54,511 nt of DNA from JAVKDP01 sp040222185 (GCA_040222185.1 JAVKDP010000093.1:1-54511); one strand, 5' to 3'; positions 33,416 through 41,970 are shown, numbered from the stretch's first letter. Program-made: numbers and translations. The notes: generated by a model not told the origin, from the sequence alone.

Positions 33416-34291
33416 ATGATCAAAGAATTTCAGATTGTAGAAAAAAAATCAGCGCAAAGGCGCCCGGATTGGTTACGTGTTAAACTGCCATCAGGGGAGA
33501 AGTTTAAAGAAGTGCTGGATACAATCAACGACCACAAGCTGAACACCGTTTGTGCAGAAGCAAGGTGCCCGAATATGGGAGAATGCTGGGGTGCTGGTAC
33601 AGCGACCTTTATGATTTTAGGTGATGTATGTACCCGATCATGTGCATTTTGTGCAATCAAAACAGGCCGTCCCCCGGCAGACCTGGATTGGGATGAACCG
33701 GCGCGTGTAGCAGATGCAGCTCGCAAAATGAAATTAAAGCATGTGGTACTAACTTCGATTAACCGCGATGATAGAAAAGATGGTGGAGCTCCTATTTTTG
33801 CAGCTACTCATGTTGAACTTCGCAAAGTTATTGAAGGAGTTACCATTGAATCATTAATTCCTGACTTCAGGGGAGACTGGGATACACTACAAATAGTGTT
33901 AGACACACCTCCGGACGTTCTTAGTCATAACCTGGAAACGGTGCCAAGTAAATACCGCAGGGTACGTCCGCAGGCAAAATATGAGAGATCATTAGAGTTG
34001 CTTCAACGCACAAAAAATGCCGGAATTAAATCCAAGACAGGAATTATGGTTGGCCTTGGAGAAACCCGCGAAGAAGTAATCGAGTTGATGCAGGATTGTG
34101 TAGATCACCAGGTTGATGTACTTACAATCGGGCAGTATATGCAGCCTACCAAAATGCATCACCCGGTAATGGATTGGGTACACCCGGATCAATTTGCTGA
34201 ATACAAAGAAATCGGTGAAAGACTAGGAATTGGACATGTTGAGAGTGGCCCGTTGGTTCGTTCTTCCTATCACGCGGAACGACACGTCTAG
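33416..34291 (+). CDS. lipA: Lipoyl synthase
   Basis: Radical SAM enzyme that inserts two sulfurs into protein-bound octanoate. Both iron-sulfur clusters are visible: the auxiliary cluster Cys46, Cys51 and Cys57 (CAEARCPNMGEC) and the radical SAM cluster Cys72, Cys76 and Cys79 (CTRSCAFC). VVLTSINRDD, KSGIMVGLGE-like KTGIMVGLGETREE and the C-terminal VRSSYHAE with the cluster-ligating Ser complete the family pattern. The 291-residue length is standard. It follows lipB directly, so the two are probably co-transcribed. Confidence 0.97.
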   Translation: MIKEFQIVEKKSAQRRPDWLRVKLPSGEKFKEVLDTINDHKLNTVCAEARCPNMGECWGAGTATFMILGDVCTRSCAFCAIKTGRPPADLDWDEPARVADAARKMKLKHVVLTSINRDDRKDGGAPIFAATHVELRKVIEGVTIESLIPDFRGDWDTLQIVLDTPPDVLSHNLETVPSKYRRVRPQAKYERSLELLQRTKNAGIKSKTGIMVGLGETREEVIELMQDCVDHQVDVLTIGQYMQPTKMHHPVMDWVHPDQFAEYKEIGERLGIGHVESGPLVRSSYHAERHV

Positions 34292-34342
34292 TTTATTTTT
34301 TTCTTAAGTCTCAGGTAGTATCTTAGAGCAAAACAGGAGTCT

Positions 34343-35041
34343 ATGCTTTCAACACTAACAGTACTTTTTATTAGCTATATTTTGGGGTCAATCCCCTCAG
34401 CTATTTGGGTAGGTAAACTAACCAAAGGTGTTGATGTACGTGAGCACGGAAGCGGTAATGCCGGAACTACGAATACATTCAGGGTACTAGGTGTACCCTT
34501 TGGCATCACTGTTTTTGTTATGGATTTTATGAAGGGCTTTGTCCCTTCTTTTTGGTTAAGCGCTATCGCTTTTGATCTTTTCTCTGGCCCTCTTGCACCA
34601 CCAAATTGGGAAGTAGAAGCTTTTCTGAGGATTGCATGTGGTGTTACAGCGGTAGTTGGGCACATGTTCCCGGTATTTGCGAAGTTTAAAGGAGGGAAAG
34701 GAGCAGCTACAGCGTGTGGAATGCTATTCGGAATCGAGCCAGTATCTATAGCTATTTCATTTGTAGTATTTGGACTCACTATTCTTATCACTCGATATGT
34801 GTCGCTGGCTTCCATTATTGCTACAGCTCTATATCCTATTACTCTACTGGTAATGCGTTATGTGTTGGGCATTTATGTGGATGGAAGTATTATTATTTTT
34901 GGGGCACTCATAGCGACTGGTATTATCTATAAGCACAAGAGCAATATCGGAAGGTTATTAAGCGGTACTGAGAGCAAAGTGGGTTCTACAAAATCCGCAA
35001 CAGAGGAAACTGAAGTCGAACCGGAGAAAGTACAGGCATGA
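34343..35041 (+). CDS. plsY: Acyl-phosphate:glycerol-3-phosphate acyltransferase PlsY
   Basis: Membrane enzyme that makes lysophosphatidic acid from acyl phosphate and glycerol-3-phosphate. Five or more hydrophobic helices span residues 1-200. The three PlsY motifs are present: GSIPSAIWVGK, GSGNAGTTNTFRVLG and GHMFPVFAKFKGGKGAAT. The last 30 residues are a polar, Glu-rich tail. AGGAG precedes the ATG. The stop overlaps the start of gpsA as ATGA, pairing it with the enzyme that makes its glycerol-3-phosphate substrate. Confidence 0.95.
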   Translation: MLSTLTVLFISYILGSIPSAIWVGKLTKGVDVREHGSGNAGTTNTFRVLGVPFGITVFVMDFMKGFVPSFWLSAIAFDLFSGPLAPPNWEVEAFLRIACGVTAVVGHMFPVFAKFKGGKGAATACGMLFGIEPVSIAISFVVFGLTILITRYVSLASIIATALYPITLLVMRYVLGIYVDGSIIIFGALIATGIIYKHKSNIGRLLSGTESKVGSTKSATEETEVEPEKVQA

Positions 35042-35967
35042 GAAACGTAACTATAATCGGGGCTGGAAGTTTTGGAACCGCATTAGCAACAGTGCTAGAT
35101 ACAGCTGGAAATAACGTTCAGATATGGGGCAGGGAAAAGGAAATTGTTGACGCGATCAACAATGAGCACAAAAACCCGTCGTACCTGCCTGACCTGGTAT
35201 TGCCAGACACGATAAAAGCGTACAATGACTTGGAGCATTGCCTGAGAGATCAGGATATGATTTTATTCGCCACTCCATCTCATACGCTACGGGAAATGGC
35301 GGCAAGGATAAAGCCGTGCTTAGATGGTCATGAAATCCTGGTAACAGTTTCAAAAGGAATTGAGAACGACACCTTCAAAACCATGTCTCAAATACTGATT
35401 GAGGTGATGGAAGGTGTTACGCTGGAAGATAATATTGGAGTGTTGTATGGGCCGAGCCATGCCGAAGAAGTTGGAGCTTTAAAACCAACAACCGTTGTGG
35501 CGGCTGCATATTCAACCCGAACGGCAAGGTTAATCCAGGAGACTTTTTTAACTCCAATGTTCAGGGTGTACATTAATAATGATGTAATAGGCGTAGAGAT
35601 TGGCGGCTCTGTAAAAAACATCATGGCCATTGCCGCAGGTGTAATTGACGGTGCCGAACTTGGTGACAATGCGAAAGCTGCATTAATAACCCGGGGGCTT
35701 CATGAGATGAAGAGAATGGGAACACTTCTTGGTGCTCATCCGGATACATTTTCAGGGTTAACAGGGATGGGAGATTTAATTGTAACCTGTACTTCAACAC
35801 ATAGCCGAAACCGGTATGTAGGGCAGCAGATCGGGCAGGGGCAAAAACTAGACGAGATTATCAAAAGTATGAATATGGTTGCTGAAGGGGTAAAGACAAC
35901 CAAATCGGTTCATGATTGGGCTATTAAAAATGGAATCGATTTGCCGATTACAGCGGCAGCGTATTAA
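35038..35967 (+). CDS. gpsA: NAD(P)-dependent glycerol-3-phosphate dehydrogenase, interrupted by an in-frame TAA
   Basis: Makes sn-glycerol-3-phosphate from dihydroxyacetone phosphate for phospholipids. The 309 residues show the Rossmann motif GAGSFGTALA, ATPSH, VSKGIE, GPSHAEE, the catalytic Lys in VEIGGSVKNIMAIA, and GLTGMGDLIVTC. The reading frame stops at TAA 35965-35967 after ITAAAY. The same frame then continues without a break to TAA 36046-36048 with VLFVDVDPKDALNTLMTRD, the normal GpsA C-terminal helix (compare VYxVLFEGxxPxEAxxxLMxR). Read through, the protein is 336 residues counting the stop position, the usual family length. The short form lacks about 27 residues. Confidence 0.93.
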   Translation: MRNVTIIGAGSFGTALATVLDTAGNNVQIWGREKEIVDAINNEHKNPSYLPDLVLPDTIKAYNDLEHCLRDQDMILFATPSHTLREMAARIKPCLDGHEILVTVSKGIENDTFKTMSQILIEVMEGVTLEDNIGVLYGPSHAEEVGALKPTTVVAAAYSTRTARLIQETFLTPMFRVYINNDVIGVEIGGSVKNIMAIAAGVIDGAELGDNAKAALITRGLHEMKRMGTLLGAHPDTFSGLTGMGDLIVTCTSTHSRNRYVGQQIGQGQKLDEIIKSMNMVAEGVKTTKSVHDWAIKNGIDLPITAAAY

Positions 35968-36048
35968 GTTCTGTTTGTAGATGTAGACCCGAAGGACGCT
36001 CTGAATACCCTGATGACGAGAGACCCGAAAGACGAAATTATAATTTAA
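35965..36048 (+). other. In-frame C-terminal remainder of gpsA beyond the TAA
   Basis: Coding-quality continuation of gpsA in the same frame. It starts at the TAA that interrupts the gene (35965-35967) and ends at a second TAA (36046-36048). It encodes 26 residues matching the conserved last helix of the family. One base change in the TAA (to AAA, CAA or GAA) would restore the Lys, Gln or Glu usually found there. Confidence 0.75.
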
Positions 36049-36105
36049 AGAAGCCGATCGAAGAAGGCTTTATACTAGTAGTACATACATAGCGTTCTTG
36101 CAAGG

Positions 36106-36804
36106 ATGAAAAGCGAACTCGATTTTTACTTACAGCATACCGGCACGGTAGAAGTTTCAGGGATGACGAAGCAGGATCTTAAGAATCTAATCGCTACAGG
36201 AGAAAGTTCATTTCTCGAGTTCAAGCATAAAGTCTCTACCCCGGAGAAAATAGCTAAAGAAATAGCTGCCTTTGCAAACACAAAGGGCGGTACCATACTT
36301 ATCGGTGTTGGTGATAATGGTGAGCTGGTAGGTACCGAGAGTTATATGGAAGAAGAGTTTTGGTTAAGCCAGGCAGCCAAAGAAATTTGCATTCCAGCTG
36401 TATCCATAAAAATTGAATTATTGAATATAGGATCAAGGGACATCCTTATTGTTGAAGTGCCTGAAGTAGATAAAAAACCTGTTTATGTAAAGGGAAAAGA
36501 AATCAGGACCGTTTATGTGCGCCAAAAAGATGAGAGCCTGGTAGCTTCCGACGAAATGGTTGAAGTATTAAAGATGGGGAGTTCAGAGGAAGGGGTAACA
36601 TTTGAGTTTGGAGAGAACGAGCAACTGCTTTTTCGATTCCTGAATGAGTATGGAGAAATCACTGTAGAACGGTTTTCTATCATTATAAATAAGACCACAC
36701 ATAGCTCGGCAAAAATCCTTGTGAACCTTGTAAGTGCCGGGGTTTTAGATCTTTTCGAAAAGGATGGAGTGGCGCATTATACTTTTTCCAAAAAAAGTCC
36801 GTAA
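36106..36804 (+). CDS. AlbA_2 (Schlafen-type) domain protein
   Basis: Cytosolic protein of 232 residues. Residues about 20-150 form the AlbA_2/divergent AAA_4 domain, with ESSFLEFKHKVSTPEKIAKEIAAFANTKGGTILIGVGDNGELVG and a second part VPEVDKKPVYVKGKEIRTVYVRQKDES. Residues about 165-230 are a winged-helix domain (EQLLFRFLNEYGEITVERF, then SSAKILVNLVSAGVL). The family is thought to bind nucleic acid or nucleotides; its role here is unknown. It starts 58 bases after the extended end of gpsA and 28 bases before the Fe-S carrier gene. Confidence 0.88.
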   Translation: MKSELDFYLQHTGTVEVSGMTKQDLKNLIATGESSFLEFKHKVSTPEKIAKEIAAFANTKGGTILIGVGDNGELVGTESYMEEEFWLSQAAKEICIPAVSIKIELLNIGSRDILIVEVPEVDKKPVYVKGKEIRTVYVRQKDESLVASDEMVEVLKMGSSEEGVTFEFGENEQLLFRFLNEYGEITVERFSIIINKTTHSSAKILVNLVSAGVLDLFEKDGVAHYTFSKKSP

Positions 36805-36832
36805 TTTTGACTCGTTCTAAACAAGGAAAGAA

Positions 36833-37261
36833 ATGAGTATTCACGAAGAAAACCTGGATGATCTGATTGCATCACTAATTGATGTAGATGAGGAGGAATC
36901 TACCCCTTCAACAGAGAAGAAAGAGTTAACAGGAGAGCCTGTTAGTCTTACAGAGAGAGCGGCAAAACAAGTTCAGAAGATTAAGAGTGAAGAAGGGTTG
37001 GACTCAAACCTGTATCTCAGGGTTGCTGTAGAAGGAGGCGGATGCTCAGGGCTTAGCTATAAACTTGGGTTAGATCACCGCACCGAAGAAGACGCGATAT
37101 TTGAAAACTTCGGAGTAGAGCTCATTGTTGACTCAAAACACCTTATGTACCTGGAAGGAATCGAAATTGATTATCCTGATGGACTTGATGCCCGCGGGTT
37201 TACTTTCGACAACCCTAATTCCGTCGAAGACTGCGGCTGCGGGACTAGTTTTTCTATCTAG
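36833..37261 (+). CDS. erpA: A-type iron-sulfur carrier (IscA/ErpA family)
   Basis: Delivers Fe-S clusters to target enzymes; here it may feed the nearby LipA. The three cluster-binding cysteines are Cys71 (GGGCSGLSYKLGL), Cys134 and Cys136 (CGCGTSF). Core motifs SLTERAAKQVQKI and DPxxLxYLxG-like DSKHLMYLEGIEIDY are present. It has an unusual acidic N-terminal extension of about 36 residues (DDLIASLIDVDEEES) before the family core. AAGGA precedes the ATG at a good distance. Whether it is ErpA or IscA cannot be settled from sequence alone. Confidence 0.92.
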   Translation: MSIHEENLDDLIASLIDVDEEESTPSTEKKELTGEPVSLTERAAKQVQKIKSEEGLDSNLYLRVAVEGGGCSGLSYKLGLDHRTEEDAIFENFGVELIVDSKHLMYLEGIEIDYPDGLDARGFTFDNPNSVEDCGCGTSFSI

Positions 37262-37299
37262 TATTTTCATATTCGCCATCGCGCTCCATAAAATATGTC

Positions 37300-37320
37300 A
37301 TTGCGGACTTGATCCGCAAT
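37300..37320. repeat. Small hairpin repeat
   Basis: A perfect 8-base stem, ATTGCGGA and TCCGCAAT, with the loop CTTGA, inside GTCATTGCGGACTTGATCCG. This matches a common class of intergenic hairpin repeats. It lies 39 bases after the Fe-S carrier gene and could end its transcript. Confidence 0.55.
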
Positions 37321-37345
37321 CTTGAACTAGCACAATTAGACTAAG

Positions 37346-37585
37346 ATGACTAACCAAAAAAGGAGAAATAAGATCATATCAATAATAATATCTTGCTTAT
37401 GTGTTTTTATAATAAAAGAGCCAGGAGGAATTAATATGATTTTATATGTTTTTTATATGGAATCGGGCATCGAAGAGTCTAATGTCATTACCTATAGCTT
37501 TTACATTTTCGTGTGTCTCCTGCTTTATTTTTTGAGTTATAGTTTTTTAAACAACTGGGAGCTTACAAAACCAAAGAATGATTGA
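37346..37585 (+). CDS. Small membrane protein of unknown function
   Basis: 79-codon frame whose product would have two hydrophobic helices (about 8-25 and 48-68) and a Lys-rich start. I see no recognisable family and only a weak ribosome-binding site. It lies in a 0.9-kb stretch of small frames and debris between housekeeping genes and a two-component operon. It may be a real small membrane protein or a decaying gene. Confidence 0.4.
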   Translation: MTNQKRRNKIISIIISCLCVFIIKEPGGINMILYVFYMESGIEESNVITYSFYIFVCLLLYFLSYSFLNNWELTKPKND

Positions 37586-37685
37586 CGCTGAGATATTCTG
37601 GAATACTTCAGATTTTGACACTACAGATGTTAAAGTCGCGAGTGAGGTAGTAGCTAAAGCCGGTCTCAAAATTAGCTTCGGGTAA
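37578..37685 (+). pseudogene. Short coding-like fragment
   Basis: A 35-codon frame (starting MIDAEIFWNTSDF) that overlaps the end of the preceding frame by 8 bases and ends abruptly. Codon use looks natural, with charged and hydrophobic residues alternating (TTDVKVASEVVAKAGLKI), so it may be the start of a lost gene. No family assigned. Confidence 0.2.
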
Positions 37686-37730
37686 GAAAATTGAAGCAAT
37701 TACCAATGGCCTAAAATAAAGAGGTGTAAA

Positions 37731-38018
37731 ATGATTAATAAGCGTGCACTAAAGATTTCGGGCTTTTTTCTAATTCTCTATAGTATATTTAGTGTTTTTG
37801 GCACCATATTCCTCGTGGACTGGTTCGGGCATAAAAGCCCATATAAAGGTGCATTTATATGGCTATATGAGTTTCCAGTTGATTGGATAACACTGATAGT
37901 AGAAGGCTCTCTATTTTTTTTGGTGTTGAACATATTGTTTTGGTCTTTGATAGTTTATCTAATCACCTGGGGAGTAATAAGTCTGAAACAAAAAATACGG
38001 ACTAGCACTAGTGCATAA
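37731..38018 (+). CDS. Small membrane protein of unknown function
   Basis: Protein of 95 residues with a basic start (MINKRALK), a first hydrophobic helix at about 9-30, a loop with HKSPYKGAF, and a second long hydrophobic segment at about 52-85. GAGGTG is positioned 5 bases before the ATG, a better start signal than for the other small frames here. No family is recognised and no genes are obviously coupled to it. Confidence 0.55.
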   Translation: MINKRALKISGFFLILYSIFSVFGTIFLVDWFGHKSPYKGAFIWLYEFPVDWITLIVEGSLFFLVLNILFWSLIVYLITWGVISLKQKIRTSTSA

Positions 38019-38225
38019 GTTGAATATGTCTTGACCAAAGAAAATGAGTTGATTGATAGATTGAAAATGATTTAAGTAACTAGTCATTGAGGAACCAACT
38101 TCAAACCATTAAGCAGTAACTCAACTGTTAAACACAACCAGAAGGGTTTGAAAAAGGATATATCCTGATATTTGGAAGTCCATGGTATGTGTGCTTTCTT
38201 TAGCACAAGAAAACTTCAGGCAGAA

Positions 38226-39335
38226 ATGAAATCCTACTTACAAAAAAGTCCTATTCCGTTTAAGTATGTGGTGCTAGCCATGCTTGCGTTGGCGCTACTA
38301 TTAGCGGCACAGACAGGGTCTATGTTTATTCGTGGAGAAGGGCTTGAAGTTGATATAACAGGGCATACCATTCTGCTTTTTTGTAAGTACCTGTTGTGGG
38401 CACTCTACATTCCATTGATCAGTTCAGTCATTCAAACATACAGAGGCAGCCAGGATACCAAGGCCAGAATAATCGGAACAGGGTTATTGTATACCATACT
38501 TATCACGCTGAGTCACGCCATAATTTCAAATGCTATTTATATACTTATAATCTGGTTAGTAATTGATATAGGTGCAGCTCAAACAAACCTGGATGAGTTC
38601 ATACTTTATATTATCCCGATAACCTTGAGTCGTGTTATTGACTTTGTAGCTATTGTAGGAGTATTAATCTCGGTTACTTTTTATAACACCTATAACGAGA
38701 AGAAACTCCAGATCGCAGAACTGGAAACTCAACTTAAAGCCATAGAACTGAGTGCGATTCGAAACCAGATAAGCCCGCACTTTCTGTTTAATTCACTAAA
38801 TACGATCAGCGCTCTGATGGACCAGGATATAAACCAGGCTCAGCGAGTTCTTGGAAAAGTCTCTCGTTTATTAAGGGCACTATTGGAGAAAAGTAAGAAG
38901 CACAGTATCCCCTTTGCGGAAGAAATAGAAATCGTAAAAAACTATCTGGAAATAGAAAAAGAACGTTTTTATGATCGTTTGGAGATTAGTTATGATATAC
39001 GTGATGGAATTGATGATTATGAAGTCCCGTATCTCATTATTCAGCCGCTGGTGGAAAATTGCATAAAACATAGCGTTTCAAAATCTTCAGAACTGGTAAA
39101 ATTGGAAATTGAATGTAAGATAGAAAATGAAAGGCTCTATATCCGGGTTTGGGATAATGGCGAGGGTGTTTCCAACACTGAGAATTTAATTAGTAAAGGA
39201 GGAGTTGGACTTTCCAGCATTTCGGGAAGGTTGAAAGGGGTTTATGGAGATAATTCATCACTAATAATAAACAGTGAAGCAAGCCGGTTTTTTGAGATAA
39301 TTCTCAGATTTCCAGCCAATAAAATAAAACCATGA
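38226..39335 (+). CDS. LytS/YehU-type sensor histidine kinase
   Basis: Membrane kinase of about 369 residues. Four to five hydrophobic helices occupy the first 160 residues. A coiled coil follows (EKKLQIAELETQLKAIELS), then the His_kinase phosphoacceptor in ISPHFLFNSLNTISAL, the N-box LVENCIKHSV, and the G-box WDNGEGV with GGVGLSSISGRL. I prefer ATG 38226, which starts just before the first helix with CAGG upstream; in-frame alternatives are ATG 38187 and TTG 38172. The stop overlaps the start of the response regulator as ATGA. No periplasmic sensor domain is seen. Confidence 0.92.
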   Translation: MKSYLQKSPIPFKYVVLAMLALALLLAAQTGSMFIRGEGLEVDITGHTILLFCKYLLWALYIPLISSVIQTYRGSQDTKARIIGTGLLYTILITLSHAIISNAIYILIIWLVIDIGAAQTNLDEFILYIIPITLSRVIDFVAIVGVLISVTFYNTYNEKKLQIAELETQLKAIELSAIRNQISPHFLFNSLNTISALMDQDINQAQRVLGKVSRLLRALLEKSKKHSIPFAEEIEIVKNYLEIEKERFYDRLEISYDIRDGIDDYEVPYLIIQPLVENCIKHSVSKSSELVKLEIECKIENERLYIRVWDNGEGVSNTENLISKGGVGLSSISGRLKGVYGDNSSLIINSEASRFFEIILRFPANKIKP

Positions 39336-40105
39336 AGCTAAGAGCCATAATAGTAGATGATGAGCCACACGCTCGATTTAGGATAAAACACTTGCTTAAA
39401 AAACATCCTGATATCCTTTCGGTTGGCGAAGGAAGGAATGGGCTGGAAGCCATAGATCTTATCACTAAAGAACAACCAGATATCGTATTTCTTGATATCC
39501 AGATGCCGGATTTAAATGGGTTTGAGGTTATCGGGCGACTTAAGGGTAAAGAAGCGTCTCCAAAAATTATATTTACTACTGCTTATGATGAATACGCTTT
39601 AAAAGCCTTTGATGTACACGCATCCGATTACCTTTTAAAGCCAATCGAAGAAGAAAGGTTTGATGAAGCTGTTACATTAGTGCTGGAAAGTGAAATGGAG
39701 GACCAGAAGATGTGGTACTCACAGGATTTGGCGGACTATTATGATCAGCTAAAGCAGAATCGATCAGGGGAGTTTTCACTTACGATTGAAGAGAGAAACA
39801 AAGTACGAACCATTTTTCCGGAAGAAATCATACTTATTGAAGCCGAAGGAAACTATTCAAGAATTGTGCTGTCTTCTAAAAATTACCTGTATCGAAGTCC
39901 GATCTCCGAACTATCAAAACAGCTCAGTAGGTATCCATTTTTAAGGATTCACCGCAAAATATTATTACACACAAAGTATGTGAAATCCTGTGTATATAAA
40001 GGAAATAATGAATATGAGTTCAACCTATCGAATGGAAGTAACTATAAATCAGGTCGTACATATAAAACTAATATTCAAAGGTTCCTGGAATTAAATCCAC
40101 TCTAA
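39332..40105 (+). CDS. LytTR-family response regulator
   Basis: Transcription regulator of 257 residues. The receiver (1-120) has the acidic pair at 9-10 (VDDEP), phosphoacceptor Asp55 in FLDIQMP and the Lys in LLKPIEEERF. The LytTR DNA-binding domain (about 155-255) shows IEAEGNYSRIVL, SPISELSKQL and the hallmark FLRIHRKILLHTKYVKS. It is coupled to the kinase before it. The likely targets are the two exported proteins directly downstream, whose leader carries a long inverted repeat. Confidence 0.95.
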   Translation: MKLRAIIVDDEPHARFRIKHLLKKHPDILSVGEGRNGLEAIDLITKEQPDIVFLDIQMPDLNGFEVIGRLKGKEASPKIIFTTAYDEYALKAFDVHASDYLLKPIEEERFDEAVTLVLESEMEDQKMWYSQDLADYYDQLKQNRSGEFSLTIEERNKVRTIFPEEIILIEAEGNYSRIVLSSKNYLYRSPISELSKQLSRYPFLRIHRKILLHTKYVKSCVYKGNNEYEFNLSNGSNYKSGRTYKTNIQRFLELNPL

Positions 40106-40125
40106 AAAGACTCTTCATCACAATC

Positions 40126-40190
40126 TTAACGGTTCAGCACAAGCCTCAGGTTAACAAAGCCCTGGGTTCGTAGACTTGCTGAACCATTAA
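40126..40190 (+). promoter_or_regulatory. Long inverted repeat before the exported-protein pair
   Basis: TTAACGGTTCAGCA at 40126-40139 and TGCTGAACCATTAA at 40177-40190 are complementary over 14 bases with one mismatch, separated by 37 bases. The region lies between the response regulator stop and the exported proteins. It could be a binding site for the regulator or an RNA structure. Confidence 0.45.
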
Positions 40191-40204
40191 CTACTAAGAT
40201 GATT

Positions 40205-41059
40205 ATGAAGAGAACAATCATGCTCGTAATTGTAGCGTGTACAACTACTACTCTTATGGCACAACCTGCTTACAAGAGTTCAGCAACTAAAACAATAATC
40301 GAACAAATGCTGGAGTCTCACGGAGGCTACGACATCTGGGCAGAAGCCGAAGCCATTCGGTTCATAAAAAAGGCAACACCAAGATTACCAAACGGGCAGC
40401 TAACAACGAAGCCCTGGATTACAGAAGAAACCGTTCATATTGAAAGTGAAAGAGCAATTATTGAACTTCCCGAAGATGATGGCATTATTGTCAAAAACGG
40501 GGAAGAAATCTGGGATATAAATATCTCTGCTGAAAAGAAGAAAGCGGTCAGGCCTGCGATGCTTTCACTGATGACCTATAAATTCACAAACCTGCCCTGG
40601 CTGGTTCAGCAAAAAGGAGTTGTACTGGAAGATGCAAAAAAGGTAACCATTCCTAATGACACCAAAGAATACTACTCCATAAAGGTAAGTTTTGATGAAT
40701 CCTTTGGATATGCAATTGGTGATTTTTATAGAATTTATATCGACCAGGAAAGCCATTTAATTAAAGCAGTAAGCTTTTCCATTAACATGGGGAAGTTTAT
40801 ACCCGGAGGCCCAACCACTCCCGAGATGATTCATGTGTTTAATACGTACGAAACAGTGTCAAAACTGGTGTTTCCAACACAATATCATACCTATCAGTTA
40901 AACTCAGATGTTAGAGATTCGGAAGGGAAGCAACCTTTTGGAGCGGTTCATGATATCTGGGCCTGGGAATTATTGGATAGTTTTGATGAGGCTAAAATGA
41001 TTAAACCCTCTGGTGCTGAAAGCACTAAAGATGTGTTTACAAAAGGAGGGAGATCATGA
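40205..41059 (+). CDS. Exported protein, paralogue 1 (DUF6503/LolA-like plan)
   Basis: Protein of 284 residues with a cleavable signal peptide (LMAQ|P near residue 20). The mature form begins with the motif IIEQMLESHGGYDIWAEAEAIRF. Antiparallel beta strands follow, with KNGEEIWDI, TNLPWLVQQ and FYRIYIDQESHLIKAV, as in outer-membrane lipoprotein-carrier-like (LolA-type) folds. I place it near DUF6503 from the AHGG-type start, tentatively. I chose the second ATG (40205) for a better n-region; ATG 40199 adds two residues. It overlaps paralogue 2 by 4 bases. Confidence 0.78.
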   Translation: MKRTIMLVIVACTTTTLMAQPAYKSSATKTIIEQMLESHGGYDIWAEAEAIRFIKKATPRLPNGQLTTKPWITEETVHIESERAIIELPEDDGIIVKNGEEIWDINISAEKKKAVRPAMLSLMTYKFTNLPWLVQQKGVVLEDAKKVTIPNDTKEYYSIKVSFDESFGYAIGDFYRIYIDQESHLIKAVSFSINMGKFIPGGPTTPEMIHVFNTYETVSKLVFPTQYHTYQLNSDVRDSEGKQPFGAVHDIWAWELLDSFDEAKMIKPSGAESTKDVFTKGGRS

Positions 41060-41928
41060 AAATACTTACAACATTAGTATTCGCATTACTTTTTCCATTT
41101 GGTATTACAGCACAGGTAATCCAGGGGAATCCTGTGTACGCCGATAACGAAACAAAGGAAATAATTGAGCAATTAATAGAAAGTCACGGTGGGTGGGATA
41201 AGTGGGCGAATGCCCCTAGTATTCGGTACGATAATGTGTTTTATAATACATCACCGAATGCAGCTCAAAACCCCTGGTGGGTAAGTACCGAAATAATTGA
41301 ACAAAGAGGCCAAAAGCGAAACGACCAACGAGTTTTCCACGAATATCACTTAGGAGGAATTAAAGGTTCCTTTCAGATGGCTCATGACGGCGAAAAAGTA
41401 TGGGCCAGTGAGAATTGGGGAATCGGGAATTATCCAAAGTTTATGACCTACTTCTTTTACTACTTCCTAAACCTTCCCTGGTTGACTCAGGATGATAACG
41501 TAATGCTTTCTTCTCCTGAAATGGCAACCTATAACGAACAAGAAGTAGCAAAAGTAACCATGACCTTCAAAGAGGATCCCGCCATAGGTAAAGTAGGCAA
41601 AGACTCTTTCGTTCTTTATATCAGCCAGGAAACCGGAAAACTGGTAGCCTACGAATACTCTATGGGATTTGGTGCGCAGTTAGATATTATGGGGCTGCCA
41701 AAGTCTGCTGAAACTCTTGGCCCGGTGTTCCGGCATATTGACGAATATGTTAATGTGGATGGACTATACTTCCCAGCGAGGATGCATACAACGAATATGG
41801 ATCAATCCAATACTTATGGTCATCATGCTTTGTTGAATTACTCCATTATAGACAAGTTTGATCAGATGAAAGTGAAAATGCCTTCAGGCGCTGTTGTGGA
41901 TGAATCTTCATCCGTACGGGCAGATTAG
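41056..41928 (+). CDS. Exported protein, paralogue 2 (DUF6503/LolA-like plan)
   Basis: Protein of 290 residues with a signal peptide (GITAQ|V, about 1-19). It shares with the preceding protein the start EIIEQLIESHGGWDKWANAPSI, the central FLNLPWLTQ, the VLYISQETGKLVAYEYSMGF strand pair and the C-terminal KMPSGA. The two are therefore tandem duplicates, clearly diverged. The ATGA overlap means they are made together. Placed directly after a two-component pair, they are probably part of its regulon. The function is unknown; a lipid-binding or envelope role fits the fold guess. Confidence 0.8.
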   Translation: MKILTTLVFALLFPFGITAQVIQGNPVYADNETKEIIEQLIESHGGWDKWANAPSIRYDNVFYNTSPNAAQNPWWVSTEIIEQRGQKRNDQRVFHEYHLGGIKGSFQMAHDGEKVWASENWGIGNYPKFMTYFFYYFLNLPWLTQDDNVMLSSPEMATYNEQEVAKVTMTFKEDPAIGKVGKDSFVLYISQETGKLVAYEYSMGFGAQLDIMGLPKSAETLGPVFRHIDEYVNVDGLYFPARMHTTNMDQSNTYGHHALLNYSIIDKFDQMKVKMPSGAVVDESSSVRAD

Positions 41929-41943
41929 CGGAGTTAGTATATC

Positions 41944-41970
41944 ATACCGGGTTGTTTTGACCCGGTATTT
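41944..41970. terminator. Bidirectional terminator
   Basis: ATACCGGGT (41944-41952) pairs with ACCCGGTAT (41960-41968) and is followed by TT. It lies between the convergent exported-protein and SnoaL-like genes. Confidence 0.8.

Noticed and set aside
35980..36040. Apparent direct repeat GACCCGAAGGACG / GACCCGAAAGACG
   Set aside because: Both copies encode Asp-Pro-Lys-Asp in the continued gpsA frame, so the repeat is codon coincidence in conserved protein sequence.
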